A DNA stretch of 64,000 nt, taken from NCBI GenBank assembly GCA_033220425.1, contig CM065646.1:3727501-3791500 (forward strand). The letters run 5' to 3'. Position 1 is the stretch's first letter, and each line of letters opens with the position of its first letter. Below the pieces are notes generated by a model. That model was not told the origin of the DNA. It made no database searches and saw only the letters and a list, made by a program, of their open reading frames with translations. The position numbers and the translations under genes were made by a program. Source of the stretch: Lepraria neglecta (lineage: Eukaryota > Ascomycota > Lecanoromycetes > Lecanorales > Stereocaulaceae). Positions 1 to 9,605 of the stretch are shown piece after piece.

Positions 1-2778
1 GCCTTGAAGATGGAGCTGGACGCATTGCGGCAGAAGCATGAAGAGTTGGAGCTCGAAGTTGAAGTGCTCCGAGAGGAGAATCAGGAGCTGGGGCAGGAGA
101 TGAGCCCTGAGGAGAAAACTAGTCAAGGCTGGCTGCAGATGGAAAGAAGCAATGAGCGCTTGCGAGAGGCTCTAATGCGCCTTCGAGATGTGACACAGGA
201 GCAAGAGGCAGACCTCAAGGAGCAAATCCTAGAACTCGAGCAAGACGTGCAAGAGTACAACAAGATCAAGGAGGAATACTCACAAAGCAAGGAAAAGCTT
301 TTACAGTCCGATTCTACGCTGGAGGAGTTGCGACAACAGCTTGACACGGCACTGGGCGCCGAAGAGATGATCGAAGAGCTCACGGAGAAGAACATGTTGT
401 TGAATGAGAAGCTTGATGATTTGAGAATGATCATCGAGGATCTTGAAGCCTTGAAGGAGTTGAATGACGAACTCGAGTTCAATCACACCGAAACACAAAA
501 ACAGCTCCAAGACGAGATCGACTACAACGAGGCTTTGCTTGCTGAAGAGGCCAGGAAGGCAGCCATCCAGGATGGCACGATTCAGGATCTGGAATATACC
601 GTTGCACGTTTCCGCGACCTAGCTAAGAACATGCAGAGTGATCTCGAAGATATGAGGGCATCTCAGCAGCTTACGGAGACCGAGGCCAATGAGCTAAGCA
701 ACCGATCAAGGGCAATGATGGATCTGAACATGCGTCTGCAGGTGTCAGCATCAAAGGCCCAAGTCAAAGCAATCGATCTGGAGCTTGGCAAGATGGAGGC
801 ACAACAATCTTTGGAACATCTCGGCATTGTTCAGCTCTTCCTCCCAGACACATTTAGGAGCGAACATAACTCTGTCCAGGCTCTTCTGCGCTTTAGACGA
901 ATTGGGTTCAAGGCCAATATGACGCACCACTTTGTCAAGGAGCGAATGCAGAGCCAAACAACACCAGGCCAGGAGGATGACATCTTCGCATGCTGTGACG
1001 TGCTGGATAAGCTTACTTGGGTGGCTTCGACTTGCGATCGATTCATCAATAACATACAAACCTGCAACCTCGAATCGTTTAGAAGGTTAGGGGGTGCATC
1101 CTACGAGCTGGAACCGGTCGAGCGCGCGTTCAATGTTTGGATTGATGGTTTGAAGAGAGATGATCTCAAGGGGGAGCAGTGTGCAATGGAATTGCAAAGG
1201 CACGTGCAAAGGGCTTTCACGGCGTCTTGATCTTGCTAATCTCTCTACAGATCTATTGCACTCATGGAGCATCTCGCCGAAGTCCACATCAATGAGGATT
1301 TGGAGCATTACGCTGACGACGTCAACATGCGAGCGTTGATGATGCAAAGCCATCTGGAAAACGCTGCTACAGCGCTATCTCACATGAAGACGATGGCCGA
1401 GGAGAAGGTTCCTCAAGCTAATACAGGAAGCGAGGAAGAAGATGGAGCCTATGATGAATTCCTTCGAAAGATCGACTCACTGGTTTTACAGACTCGTAGT
1501 GCTAAAGTGATTAGCAGCAAAGCCATCCGCCAGCTTGAGGACTTGAAGTCGAGATCTCTTACACTTGAGCCTTCCACAGTCTCCACTGTTGAGTTGTCGC
1601 AGAATGCTACTTCCGACTTCGCCTCTGCTACCCGGTCTGCTGGCGTATCAATTCTTAGGACGCTCACGGAAGAAGGACGTAGTGCTCCAGTCACGTACGA
1701 GGAGCTGGTGGCCCAAGTTTCGTTCTCTTCTTTAGTCAATAAACTACAGTCTGCCACTGGCCATCTACAGATCTTCTACAATCTTACCAGCAGTCTTACT
1801 CAAACCGTCGAGTTCCCATCACCGCCTCCTCCGCCACCATGGAAGATCCTCGCGCAAAATATGCGGGATGCTACAGCAGACATGGCAGCACGGGAGACGG
1901 AGCTCGCACGACTGAAAGACGAAGTAACAGAGAAGAACACAACCCTCGCCATGAGAGAAAAGGCTGCCGATGAGATGAGCGTCAAGGTCGAAGTCCTTGA
2001 GAAACGGGTTGGCGAGTCTGGCGGACGAAGAGAGAAAGTCAGAGAACTGGAAGCAGTCGTCGAGGCTGCCAGGTCTAAAGAGAACGATCTACTTTCCAAA
2101 CTCACACATCTCCAGAGTGAGCTTCGGAACCTCGAAGCTGAGCGTGAGAAGTGGAAGCAGGCTCCTCAACTTGCACCAACAGCGTCACACCCTGGCCAAG
2201 CAGCGACTACAGTCACAACCTCCCAAGCGTCTCTTCGCCAGATCGAGACCCTCAAAGACGACATCAAAGCTCTGCAATCCTCGATCCGCTATCTCCGCTC
2301 TGCATCTCACCGGCAGAGTCTTTCTAGCGCTTACCATTTCCTCTCAGCACCCATCGCCCCCACCGAACCCGCACCACCTCTCATACAGACAGAAGCCAAA
2401 GACGTCCTCAAAGAAATGCTCAACCTCATCTCCCAGCCTGATAGACAGGTCGTCAAACTACAGCCTCGTGCTAAAGCAGACAGGCTACGCTGGCAACCGG
2501 CTCGCGAGACGAGTACTTGGAAGGTGCAGAAGCAGAAAGAGGAATGGGAAGAGTGGCGCGAATGGAGGGATAGTGTCGCGAAGAAGTCCGCGCATAATAG
2601 GAAGGAGGAGGAAAGGAGGAAGGAAGCGAGGAGCAAGAACGTTGCGAAGGAGAGGGAAGCTCTTGCAAGCATACAGATACAGCTGCCTGGGAAGATCGGA
2701 GGCGGACAGCAGGTCAAGGTCGTGAGGCCTGGGGAGTGGGAGGAGGTTGAAGAGTCACTAGGGTTGAGAGCTCACTGA
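1..2778 (+). CDS. Dynactin p150 subunit, 3' part
   Basis: C-terminal part of the large dynactin subunit, which links cytoplasmic dynein to cargo and microtubules. The gene enters from the left edge, so the N-terminal CAP-Gly domain is outside the window. What is visible is a long acidic coiled coil (bases 1-650), then the conserved dynactin domain (motifs VARFRDL, LNMRLQVSASKAQ, LFLPDTF, RFRRIGFKANM), then a second coiled coil and a basic tail ending at TGA 2776-2778. The two exons lie in the same frame, separated by a stop at 1228-1230. The best join is exon 1 to 1199 and exon 2 from 1251, which reads ELQR-SIALMEHLAEV across the junction. This makes the 51-nt intron 1200-1250 a GC-AG intron with branch site TTGCTAAT. 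A GT donor at 1179 also keeps the frame but drops seven residues. Family assignment is firm; the donor choice is inference. Confidence 0.88.
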
Positions 2779-3797
2779 GTGTTGCACCCTGTTAAGATTC
2801 TGTTGCATTTACACTAGCATTGCAAAGGCTTGGATGGTGCTGTACATGTTCGGAGGGAGATAGAAAGAGATACCCTTTTAAAGCTATGTTGTTGTTTTTC
2901 TACCAGCCAGTTGGACATGCATTTCTCACTGCAGATGCAGCCCCTTGCATGTTCATAGCCAAAACTAACTAACATTTCATGTTCTCTGTCTCTTACCTCA
3001 GAAGCAGCAAGACAACAGCCATTCTCAAACATCATTCCTCTATCACGAGTCTGTAAAGGTGATTAATCTAGGCCACGCTAAGGCATTCGCTCCGCACACC
3101 GTGTTCTCGGATTGGCCTATTTCGCTTTTCACCGTCTGCGCTCTGTTCTTCACCATCACGTGGATGTATTTCTATCAAACCAGCATCGAACTCCTCGAAC
3201 GGCAGGTCCGCGCTGCAGAAGACGGCTCTATGAATTACGCGTTATTGCTTATTCGCTTGAGAAGCTGATGGAGAGAAAGGAGACGGCGATGGATGCGAGA
3301 GATGATTGGGTAGAGCAGCGTTGGGTATGTATGGGTTGTACGTGGACTTTTCAGAATCATCTGCACCGAAAACATATAGTATGAAGATGCATGTTGGCAC
3401 AAATTCTAGTTTGCTGGCTTTTGCACTCGAAATTAAAACCATCGAAGGGTAATGCTGATTTTAGAGCTTGTAGGATGAAGCTGGCACATGAGTCAAAATG
3501 ATAGAAGGAGATGGGGTCGTTGGGGAAGTTTTTGCGGGGAAAGGAGTAAGAGTGAGATTTGTTGGACAATTGTCGAGGTGCTATTGAGTGGGTGGGTTGA
3601 GTAGGTAGGGTTTACTTAAGTACTTGACATGGCGCATCATACTATTGATGGATGTCACTCCATGCTGGAAATTTCTTCCAAGATTCTCTGCATCCATCAG
3701 TGTCTATTATATCACAGCATCTTGGATCCAACAATTTCTTTTTAGTTAGACCACCGTTCCATCCACATTTGCGCTACTATCCTTGATCACCCTTCCT
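2779..3797. other. Intergenic, no supported gene
   Basis: About 1 kb downstream of the dynactin gene. A 69-codon plus-strand frame at 3059-3268 starts with GTG and holds one hydrophobic stretch (SLFTVCALFFTITWMY), but it has no ATG, no clear splice context and no recognised relative. I do not call it a gene. Confidence 0.5.
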
Positions 3798-3825
3798 CTT
3801 CTTCTTCTTCTTCTTCTTCTTCTTC
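3798..3825. repeat. (CTT)n microsatellite
   Basis: An uninterrupted run of nine CTT units, pyrimidine-rich on the plus strand, just downstream (on the minus strand) of the small minus-strand reading frame 3842-4141. Confidence 0.9.
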
Positions 3826-3841
3826 AAGTTAAGCAGACCTC

Positions 3842-4141
3842 CTACGTCTTCTCATCCACGTCGAGTTCATACACTTCCGGGATCCAACGTTCTTGGATAT
3901 ATATAGAAACGCCCAGGAATAGCACCAGCTGCAAGTGCTCCCCGTAATAAAGGAACCGGCAGGAGATATATAAGACGACGAGACGCAACCCAGTCATCAG
4001 TGCTGGCCAGATCCTTGCAAGGGAGTTTGTCCATATTCGTTGGGTTCGCGCTGATAGGGATTGGAGGGATTTGCAGAAGCCGCAGATTAGGTCGGCGAGA
4101 TCGTCATCTATATCGTCGTGGGAGAGTATTTTGATACACAT
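3842..4141 (-). CDS. Hypothetical small membrane protein
   Basis: An ATG-started frame of 99 residues, not recognised. It opens with an acidic patch (HDDIDDDLAD), followed by a basic and aromatic segment, a hydrophobic stretch (MTGLRLVVLYISCRFLYY, then LQLVLFLGVSIYI) that could be one or two membrane segments, and an acidic end. No upstream exon was found. It may be a chance frame in a gene-poor region; its ATG start and balanced composition are the only support. Confidence 0.28.
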   Translation of the reverse strand: MCIKILSHDDIDDDLADLICGFCKSLQSLSARTQRIWTNSLARIWPALMTGLRLVVLYISCRFLYYGEHLQLVLFLGVSIYIQERWIPEVYELDVDEKT

Positions 4142-4477
4142 TTCGGGGGTTTGTGGAGGACGGGTGATTTAAGCACGGGTTCTTGGGACTGAAGATTACG
4201 TGTGGTAGAAGAGACTTGCAGAGATTGAATGGTGGGTAATGGTATTCCTATAGGTGGCAAATATTCATGTGCTAAAACGATATTTTAATCGGATTCTCTA
4301 GGAAACACATGTGCAAACTGAGAGGTTGCCCGGTCATAACCTTCGCAATTCTCGCAAAAAGCTTTTCATATTCATTTAGATATGATCCAGGATTTTCTGA
4401 AGCTCACCATCTTCTTTCTTACCACAATTCTCTCGCAGAAAAGAAAGTATCACACAAACACACGTCGCGTTGCTAAA
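4142..4477. other. Intergenic, nothing seen
   Basis: AT-rich spacer. No open frame, repeat or RNA gene is apparent. Confidence 0.5.
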
Positions 4478-5074
4478 ATGCCTTCAACACTGGACCCTCG
4501 AATCCCCATCTTCCCAGCAGATCGAGTTTGACAACGTCGGGAGATCCATGCTGACCTCCAGACCAGCAGCCCTTACCTCTCTCGAGAAAACACCTCGAAA
4601 GACAAGCCCCTTAAAGACGAACCCATAACCTTCTTCTCCTCCACCAAAGGAAAACTCAACTGGACAAACAACACCTGGCACCTCTCCGCCACCAAAACCC
4701 CAAAAAGGATCCAAACTCCCCGGGGCCCCCAGATCAGCAGGCATGTACACCTTTCTCCCCAGCTACTACCTCCCCCACCATTCGAGATTCCTTGCTATGC
4801 AGGAGAAGGTTGCCGAGAACGATCACGCGCTGTGGGAGAGGGAGTGGGTGAAGACTGATGTTGAAGGACGGTGAGGAGACTTGAGAATGCTGCGAGGGAG
4901 TTGATTCATTGTACGGGGGTAGAGGAGGGGAAAAGGAGGAGGGGATTGTTGGATCAAAAGGGTGCGCTGTTGGATGCTGATTTGGGTCCTGTTTTGAGCG
5001 AGGATGGAACTAAGGGCAGTGAGTTGGATGATGGAGGAGGGGAGACGGTGGCGAAGAGAAGGAGGCTGCGCTGA
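4478..5074 (+). pseudogene. Broken paralogue of the gene at 5598
   Basis: Decayed copy of the unknown gene immediately downstream. Both begin MPS; frame 2 from ATG 4478 then meets an in-frame TGA at 4529-4531. After it the same frame continues with QRREIHADLQ, matching DRRQIYQNAQL of the downstream copy, and with FFSSTKGKLNWTNNTWHLS, matching FFPSTKGRLEWVGGHWQST. Beyond that the coding signal moves to other frames (MYTFLPSYYLPHH from 4743; a charged segment from 4871 to the stop at 5074). A spliced gene is possible in principle, but no intron removes the early stop. The function of the family is unknown. Confidence 0.55.
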
Positions 5075-5597
5075 AAGTAGATATTGCTAGGTCCTTTTCG
5101 GTCAGTGTCATTAAGATTAGACTGATTAGGTATTGTTTTGGTTTGGCCCTTCTGTGCGCAGTTACTAGTCTCGGGGATAATCAAATAAAGTGGAATTGTG
5201 CCGCGATTTCACCATATCAAATTCTTCCCTTTTCTGTCCAAAGCTACACTTCCATCTCACTGCCATGTATATTTGAGATCGGGCTGTTGGTAAAGGAGCC
5301 TAGAAGTTTTCACTAGCCAAACTCTGAATCCCCAGGTCAATTTGCGAAGAGTCCCATTCCAAGTTGGTCAATCTGAATTTCAATCACATCATGCAAAGTT
5401 TGCATGTGAAGAGTGAAAAATCTCTGCTCAGATTCATGTGCTTCGCAGTACGAGCGGGGTTTGTGATATTCGAGTTTACGTATGATTTAGACCTTCTGAT
5501 AACTTACATTTTCTTCTTTTCTTCTTTACCCTCAGAACAGACAACATCCGACGAGACGAATAAAATTTCTTACTATACATACCTACGCACTTCCAAT
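5075..5597. other. Spacer / 5' flank of the 5598 gene
   Basis: The reading frame of the next gene stays open upstream to 5364, but that part (MVNLNFNHIMQSL...) has no counterpart in the broken paralogue and includes a pyrimidine tract ending in CAG at 5537. I therefore read it as leader rather than coding sequence. Confidence 0.4.
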
Positions 5598-6368
5598 ATG
5601 CCATCATTGTTGGGCTGTCGATCGCTGGCGGTTACTCCAATAGACCGTAGGCAGATTTATCAGAATGCACAGTTGGCTGCTTGGCCCACCAGACAGTTTT
5701 TGGTTCCGAAACCCCCTGTGGAAGGCGATGCTCCCAAGCAGCCGAAGAAGCCTCCACCTATCTGCTTTTTCCCGTCCACTAAAGGGAGACTCGAATGGGT
5801 CGGTGGCCACTGGCAATCCACGGCGAGAATGGTAAATGGAAAGTATCACGAATGGATCGATAATCGCTGGCAATGTTGGCCAAGAAAAATGTTGGGTGAG
5901 GAGGGGCATCAATCCGGAACTTCTACTCCAGCAGGATCTTCTGCTTCTTCCACGGACCTGGATGCACGCTGCGAACAGGTGGTACTCCAATTTCAAAATG
6001 AGGCTGCCAGGAGTTCCCGCCTGCTGAGCAAATTCGATAAAGAGAAAAAGGAGGTTTCCAGTCTTAGTCAAGAACTGGCTATGATAGGGTCAGGTCCAGA
6101 GGCTCAAGAGGCTGTTATTCATGCAGAAGCAACGCTGGCGGGCTGTTTCGTCGTTGAAGAGTTGGGCGAAAGCTACTTAAGCAATGATGACTCGAGCGAA
6201 GATGGATCGAGTGAGGATGGTTCGAGCGGCGGTTACTTTAGTGAGACAGAGACTAGGCTGAGAGCGGACGTTGGTGGGTATTTCGTATGGCTCGAACATC
6301 GGCTTGGAGAGACTGTGCTAGAATTGCTCTGCTTGGCGCTTTTCTGTATGGTTACTAAAGTATGTTAG
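5598..6368 (+). CDS. Hypothetical protein, paralogue of 4478-5074
   Basis: Unrecognised protein of 256 residues from ATG 5598. I chose this start because the neighbouring broken copy has its ATG at the matching position (MPS...). The N-terminal third is basic and proline-rich and carries the shared STKGRLEW-x8-T block, then W-rich segments (HEWIDNRWQCWP). The middle is a predicted coiled coil (QFQNEAARSS... EKKEVSSLSQEL). Near the C-terminus there is a short acidic Ser repeat (SSEDGSSEDGSS), then a hydrophobic end (LELLCLALFCMV) that might be a membrane anchor. The last 60 residues have no counterpart in the paralogue. No domain is recognised. Real gene likely, function unknown. Confidence 0.5.
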   Translation: MPSLLGCRSLAVTPIDRRQIYQNAQLAAWPTRQFLVPKPPVEGDAPKQPKKPPPICFFPSTKGRLEWVGGHWQSTARMVNGKYHEWIDNRWQCWPRKMLGEEGHQSGTSTPAGSSASSTDLDARCEQVVLQFQNEAARSSRLLSKFDKEKKEVSSLSQELAMIGSGPEAQEAVIHAEATLAGCFVVEELGESYLSNDDSSEDGSSEDGSSGGYFSETETRLRADVGGYFVWLEHRLGETVLELLCLALFCMVTKVC

Positions 6369-6967
6369 CCAAGTAGAAATCTTATCGAATTATGCCAAGA
6401 ACATGTGAAAGATTTGGGGAAATTTCGCTGAGAGTCATATGCCGAAGAATTTCCTTCCTGTTCATGGCACGAAAAATTTCATGTTCAAGACTCCTGGAAG
6501 CCTTTGATTGCCTGTTTCTCAGCTCGACTCGTCTCAACTAAAGTCAAAGCCTGGCTTCTTATCCTTTTGTTACCCACACCACCAGGTCTAACTGAAATCA
6601 AATTGTCACCGTCTTCTAGCACCTCTTTCCATACTTCTGCGGTGTCCAGGCTGCTCAACTCGGAGGACTTACCGTCAACTGAGCCATCCGAAGCAATGGA
6701 TGCACACGAGATGTCATCTGCGGAGCTAGGAAGCGACATCGAGTTGATCCGAGCACTTTTAGCAATGGTGTTATCAGACTCGCTATCAACACTTCTACGC
6801 CAACGGCAACGCCGGAAGCGAAGCGCGCGGAGGAAATAAGTCGGGAGCAAATATGGGTCTCGAGACGACGGTCTGCACGACGCGTTCACCTCGCGGCCAA
6901 GGTCCCAATATACATCACGATACTGGAGTTATTCAATCTGACACGCTATGCAAAACAACCCTCCATC

Positions 6968-7294
6968 ATGCGAACAAAATACAAGGTAGTGAGATACACC
7001 GTTGTCTTGAACGAATTGACCAGGAAGGTCTCAGAAAGTCGGCACAAGCTTCGCATTTACGAGCTAAATAGCCTCGAGCAGAAAGTGGCGTTCATGAACC
7101 TCCTAAAAACCACGAGGGATATTCGGAAACACTGCAAATTCCATATTCATCGCCTTCTGAACCTTCGAAAAGCATTGCTGAGCGGACGCGCAGGCATCGG
7201 GAGGACATCAAGAAAATCAAACGCTGTATCGAGTATTCTCTTGGTCGAAGGCCTAATGAGCCAGAGAGAAACTACGACCACAAGATCATGGTAG
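6968..7294 (+). CDS. Hypothetical fragment, basic helical protein
   Basis: ATG-started frame of 108 residues with helical, leucine- and lysine-rich composition (RIYELNSLEQKVAFMNLL, HIHRLLNLRKALL). Near its end the protein-like character moves to another frame (NYDHKIMVGFALVYGTHRG... to a TAA at 7371-7373). This could be a missed splice or a frameshifted relic. No relative recognised. Confidence 0.25.
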   Translation: MRTKYKVVRYTVVLNELTRKVSESRHKLRIYELNSLEQKVAFMNLLKTTRDIRKHCKFHIHRLLNLRKALLSGRAGIGRTSRKSNAVSSILLVEGLMSQRETTTTRSW

Positions 7295-8524
7295 GGTTTG
7301 CATTAGTGTACGGAACTCATAGGGGTTTCAAAAGGAGAGCAAGGGACAGAATACTGGAGAAAGATGTTATGTAATTGGTAAGCATGCTGGTGCACGCCCC
7401 TTCGTTATGTGTGCTTTCTGACGGTGGCACTTTAGGTTGAACACTGTAAACGTTTGCTCCGGGGGAAAAATGACTCAACTCCGAATTAAATGGCGACGAG
7501 GTCCTTGACCGAGGTGGGCTGGTGGCAGAAAGGGCTGGACCGGTTTGAGTCAGAAGAGTGGCGGCGCGACGGAGCCAAGGAATAAAGGGAGGACCGTGAG
7601 TTGGATGGCCGGGAGGCGGTTCTGGAAGAAGGACCGACCTTTCGTGCATGTTTGGGAGGTCATGTTTCGAACAATCAGCGTGGTTCTGGGGGTGATTTGG
7701 GGCGGGAGGAGCGCCAAGCAGATCGATAGATGCCTGTACTTTAGAAACAATGACTATCGGTTTGCCAATTCGACAGTGTAAAAATCTTACTTGAGAAACA
7801 TTACGCACCTTTCACTTAACATTGTGTGGCAGAGAACGTGTACCCCACCTTGTGAGCTCAAATTCTCTTAATAACCTGACTAGTTCTCCCTCTACAACCG
7901 ACTCCTTGGATCTTTTCAAGTCTCCGTAAACGCCTTCGTTTTTGTAGAAAGCCAGTATTTAGTTTGGCTGAAATCAGACCTTTCAAACATAAATTTGGGC
8001 CGCAAGCATTCCTCGAGGCTATCACTGCAAGCAATGTCAAGAATGTCCTTTCGCCGCTCGCCGAGTCCCCCACGAGGACTCGTCATCAACAAAGACGTCG
8101 ACAAAAACTTCTCGGGCTCTTCAGATTCTAGTCACTCTGAGCTGCCGACACAGAGCTATCCATATTCCACCTCCAGCGAGTCGTCAGTCGCGTGAGACAC
8201 CTCGGATTATACCAATTCTGTGTCAACGGCCAGTGCAACTTCAAGGACGCGATCATTTGACACTGCTTTTTCGGAACCAGAACCTACCGGGCCATTGCAA
8301 GGTCTATGGTAGGCGAACGAGTCAGTCCTGCCATCGATAGAATCAGATACTGGGCAATCGATGTATGCACAAGTTTGCATAATATAGATCCTTGCGAAAT
8401 ATCCACCATCGCTTTGCTGTCGGAAGAAATTCCCCTCGTGAGACAGGCCCTCGAGATGGTAGCGAGTGATGCATCGCAAGAGAACCGTGATTAACTTCAT
8501 CCGTTTAAGAATCAATAGACTGAG

Positions 8525-8863
8525 ATGCCAAAAGTTGATGAGTCGCAAGAGAAGATTGATCCACTTCATCTCATTGTGAGCCAGGCCCTTGCATGGCAAA
8601 CGAGAGACGTGTCTCGAAAGGACAGTTTTGAGCTTTCAAAACATCTTGATAATTGCTTGTGCTGGGAAACGGTCCGAAGCAAGTTCACCAAGGTGAAGAA
8701 ATACTTTCGAAAAGTGGCTAAGGAGGATGGCGAATATATGCTGTTGGTTGCAAGCAACGGTAAACCGATCCTTGAAGCTACGGTATGGATGCCAATCTAT
8801 GTACTTTTGACGATGAAAGAAACATGGCGAACGAGAAGAATCTCTAGAGCGCGCCGGAAATGA
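8525..8863 (+). CDS. Hypothetical fragment
   Basis: ATG-started frame of 112 residues, unrecognised. The first part (DESQEKIDPLHLIVSQALAW) is echoed by the preceding frame 8306-8494, which has LVRQALEM and DASQENRD just before its stop. This suggests a local duplication within a decaying gene. The C-terminal part is basic. Confidence 0.22.
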   Translation: MPKVDESQEKIDPLHLIVSQALAWQTRDVSRKDSFELSKHLDNCLCWETVRSKFTKVKKYFRKVAKEDGEYMLLVASNGKPILEATVWMPIYVLLTMKETWRTRRISRARRK

Positions 8864-9605
8864 AGGTCCTGGAATTTTTATGGTTCCCTTCTAAAAATGC
8901 ATTCGAGCGTGGCCAATGCTAGATCGAAGCGGAGGCGAAGGCAGAGGGTAGGAAAACATTCAAACATAAGCAAGCGGAAAAGCTGTATGAAACAGGACTT
9001 GTGCACCTGGTCCGGGTGTGCGAAGAGTTGCTTTCGAGCAATCATATGCTCAATCCAGCGATTTTGCCGACCCTCTCGACCCAGGTGCCCAGGTGGATGG
9101 AAGGTAGGAGGGGCTGGGCTTGGAATCTGGAAGTTTAACGATGGCGATCTGTGTCCCTATCATTTCCACGGACACCTATTCTAGCATGTCGACATAGCCG
9201 GAGATTTTTTTGATATCGCCGACTTCCTCGGCAATCCGCATTCGTCCACATCCCACGAGGTACCTTCCTTTCACACGTGCTCCTGCTCTTCTATCTATTC
9301 TCTGCTTCTCCGGATACTTCCCTTATAAAGGTCGTTGATCACGCTCCCGATGGAAGACCTCGATAACGGTTGAATTGGCTCTCGCTTGCGCGTGACACGC
9401 GTAATCCTTTGCCCCACTATCCCTACTATTTGTAAGTTCTCCGGAAACTACCCTCTACGAAACGTCATTCTACACTCCGGGATCGCACTACACTACCACA
9501 TCTCTACCCTCATGATACGTTCTTATGCTAAGCTCGGCCCTTCGATCTTAGGCATCCTGAGAACGCCTACCGTATACCCCAACTAAGCATACTTCGAATC
9601 CAGAC

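Larger units (their letters stand above)
6369..9605. other. Gene-poor region with coding-like fragments
   Basis: No complete gene can be supported in these 3.2 kb. Frames that look protein-like are short and disconnected. They are: minus 6485-6889 (Ser- and acid-rich); plus 6968-7294 followed in another frame by a basic segment ending at 7373; plus 7995-8195, where Ser-rich coding character continues past a TGA at 8193-8195 to about 8311; and plus 8306-8494 and 8525-8863. The pattern fits one or more decayed genes. Nothing is recognised by family. Confidence 0.45.

Noticed and set aside
123-510. Antisense open frames over the dynactin coiled coil
   Set aside because: Ser/Leu-rich mirror frames of a GAG/CTC-rich coding strand; no independent signal.
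1997-2725. 242-codon plus-strand frame overlapping dynactin
   Set aside because: Out-of-frame shadow, rich in Arg/Ser; the dynactin frame explains the region.
3112-3384. Possible small plus-strand gene
   Set aside because: Overlaps the other weak frame at 3059, no ATG-plus-splice context, composition not protein-like.
7317-7808. 163-codon minus-strand frame rich in Pro and Ser
   Set aside because: No recognisable domain, overlaps other weak frames and looks like antisense of a degenerate region.
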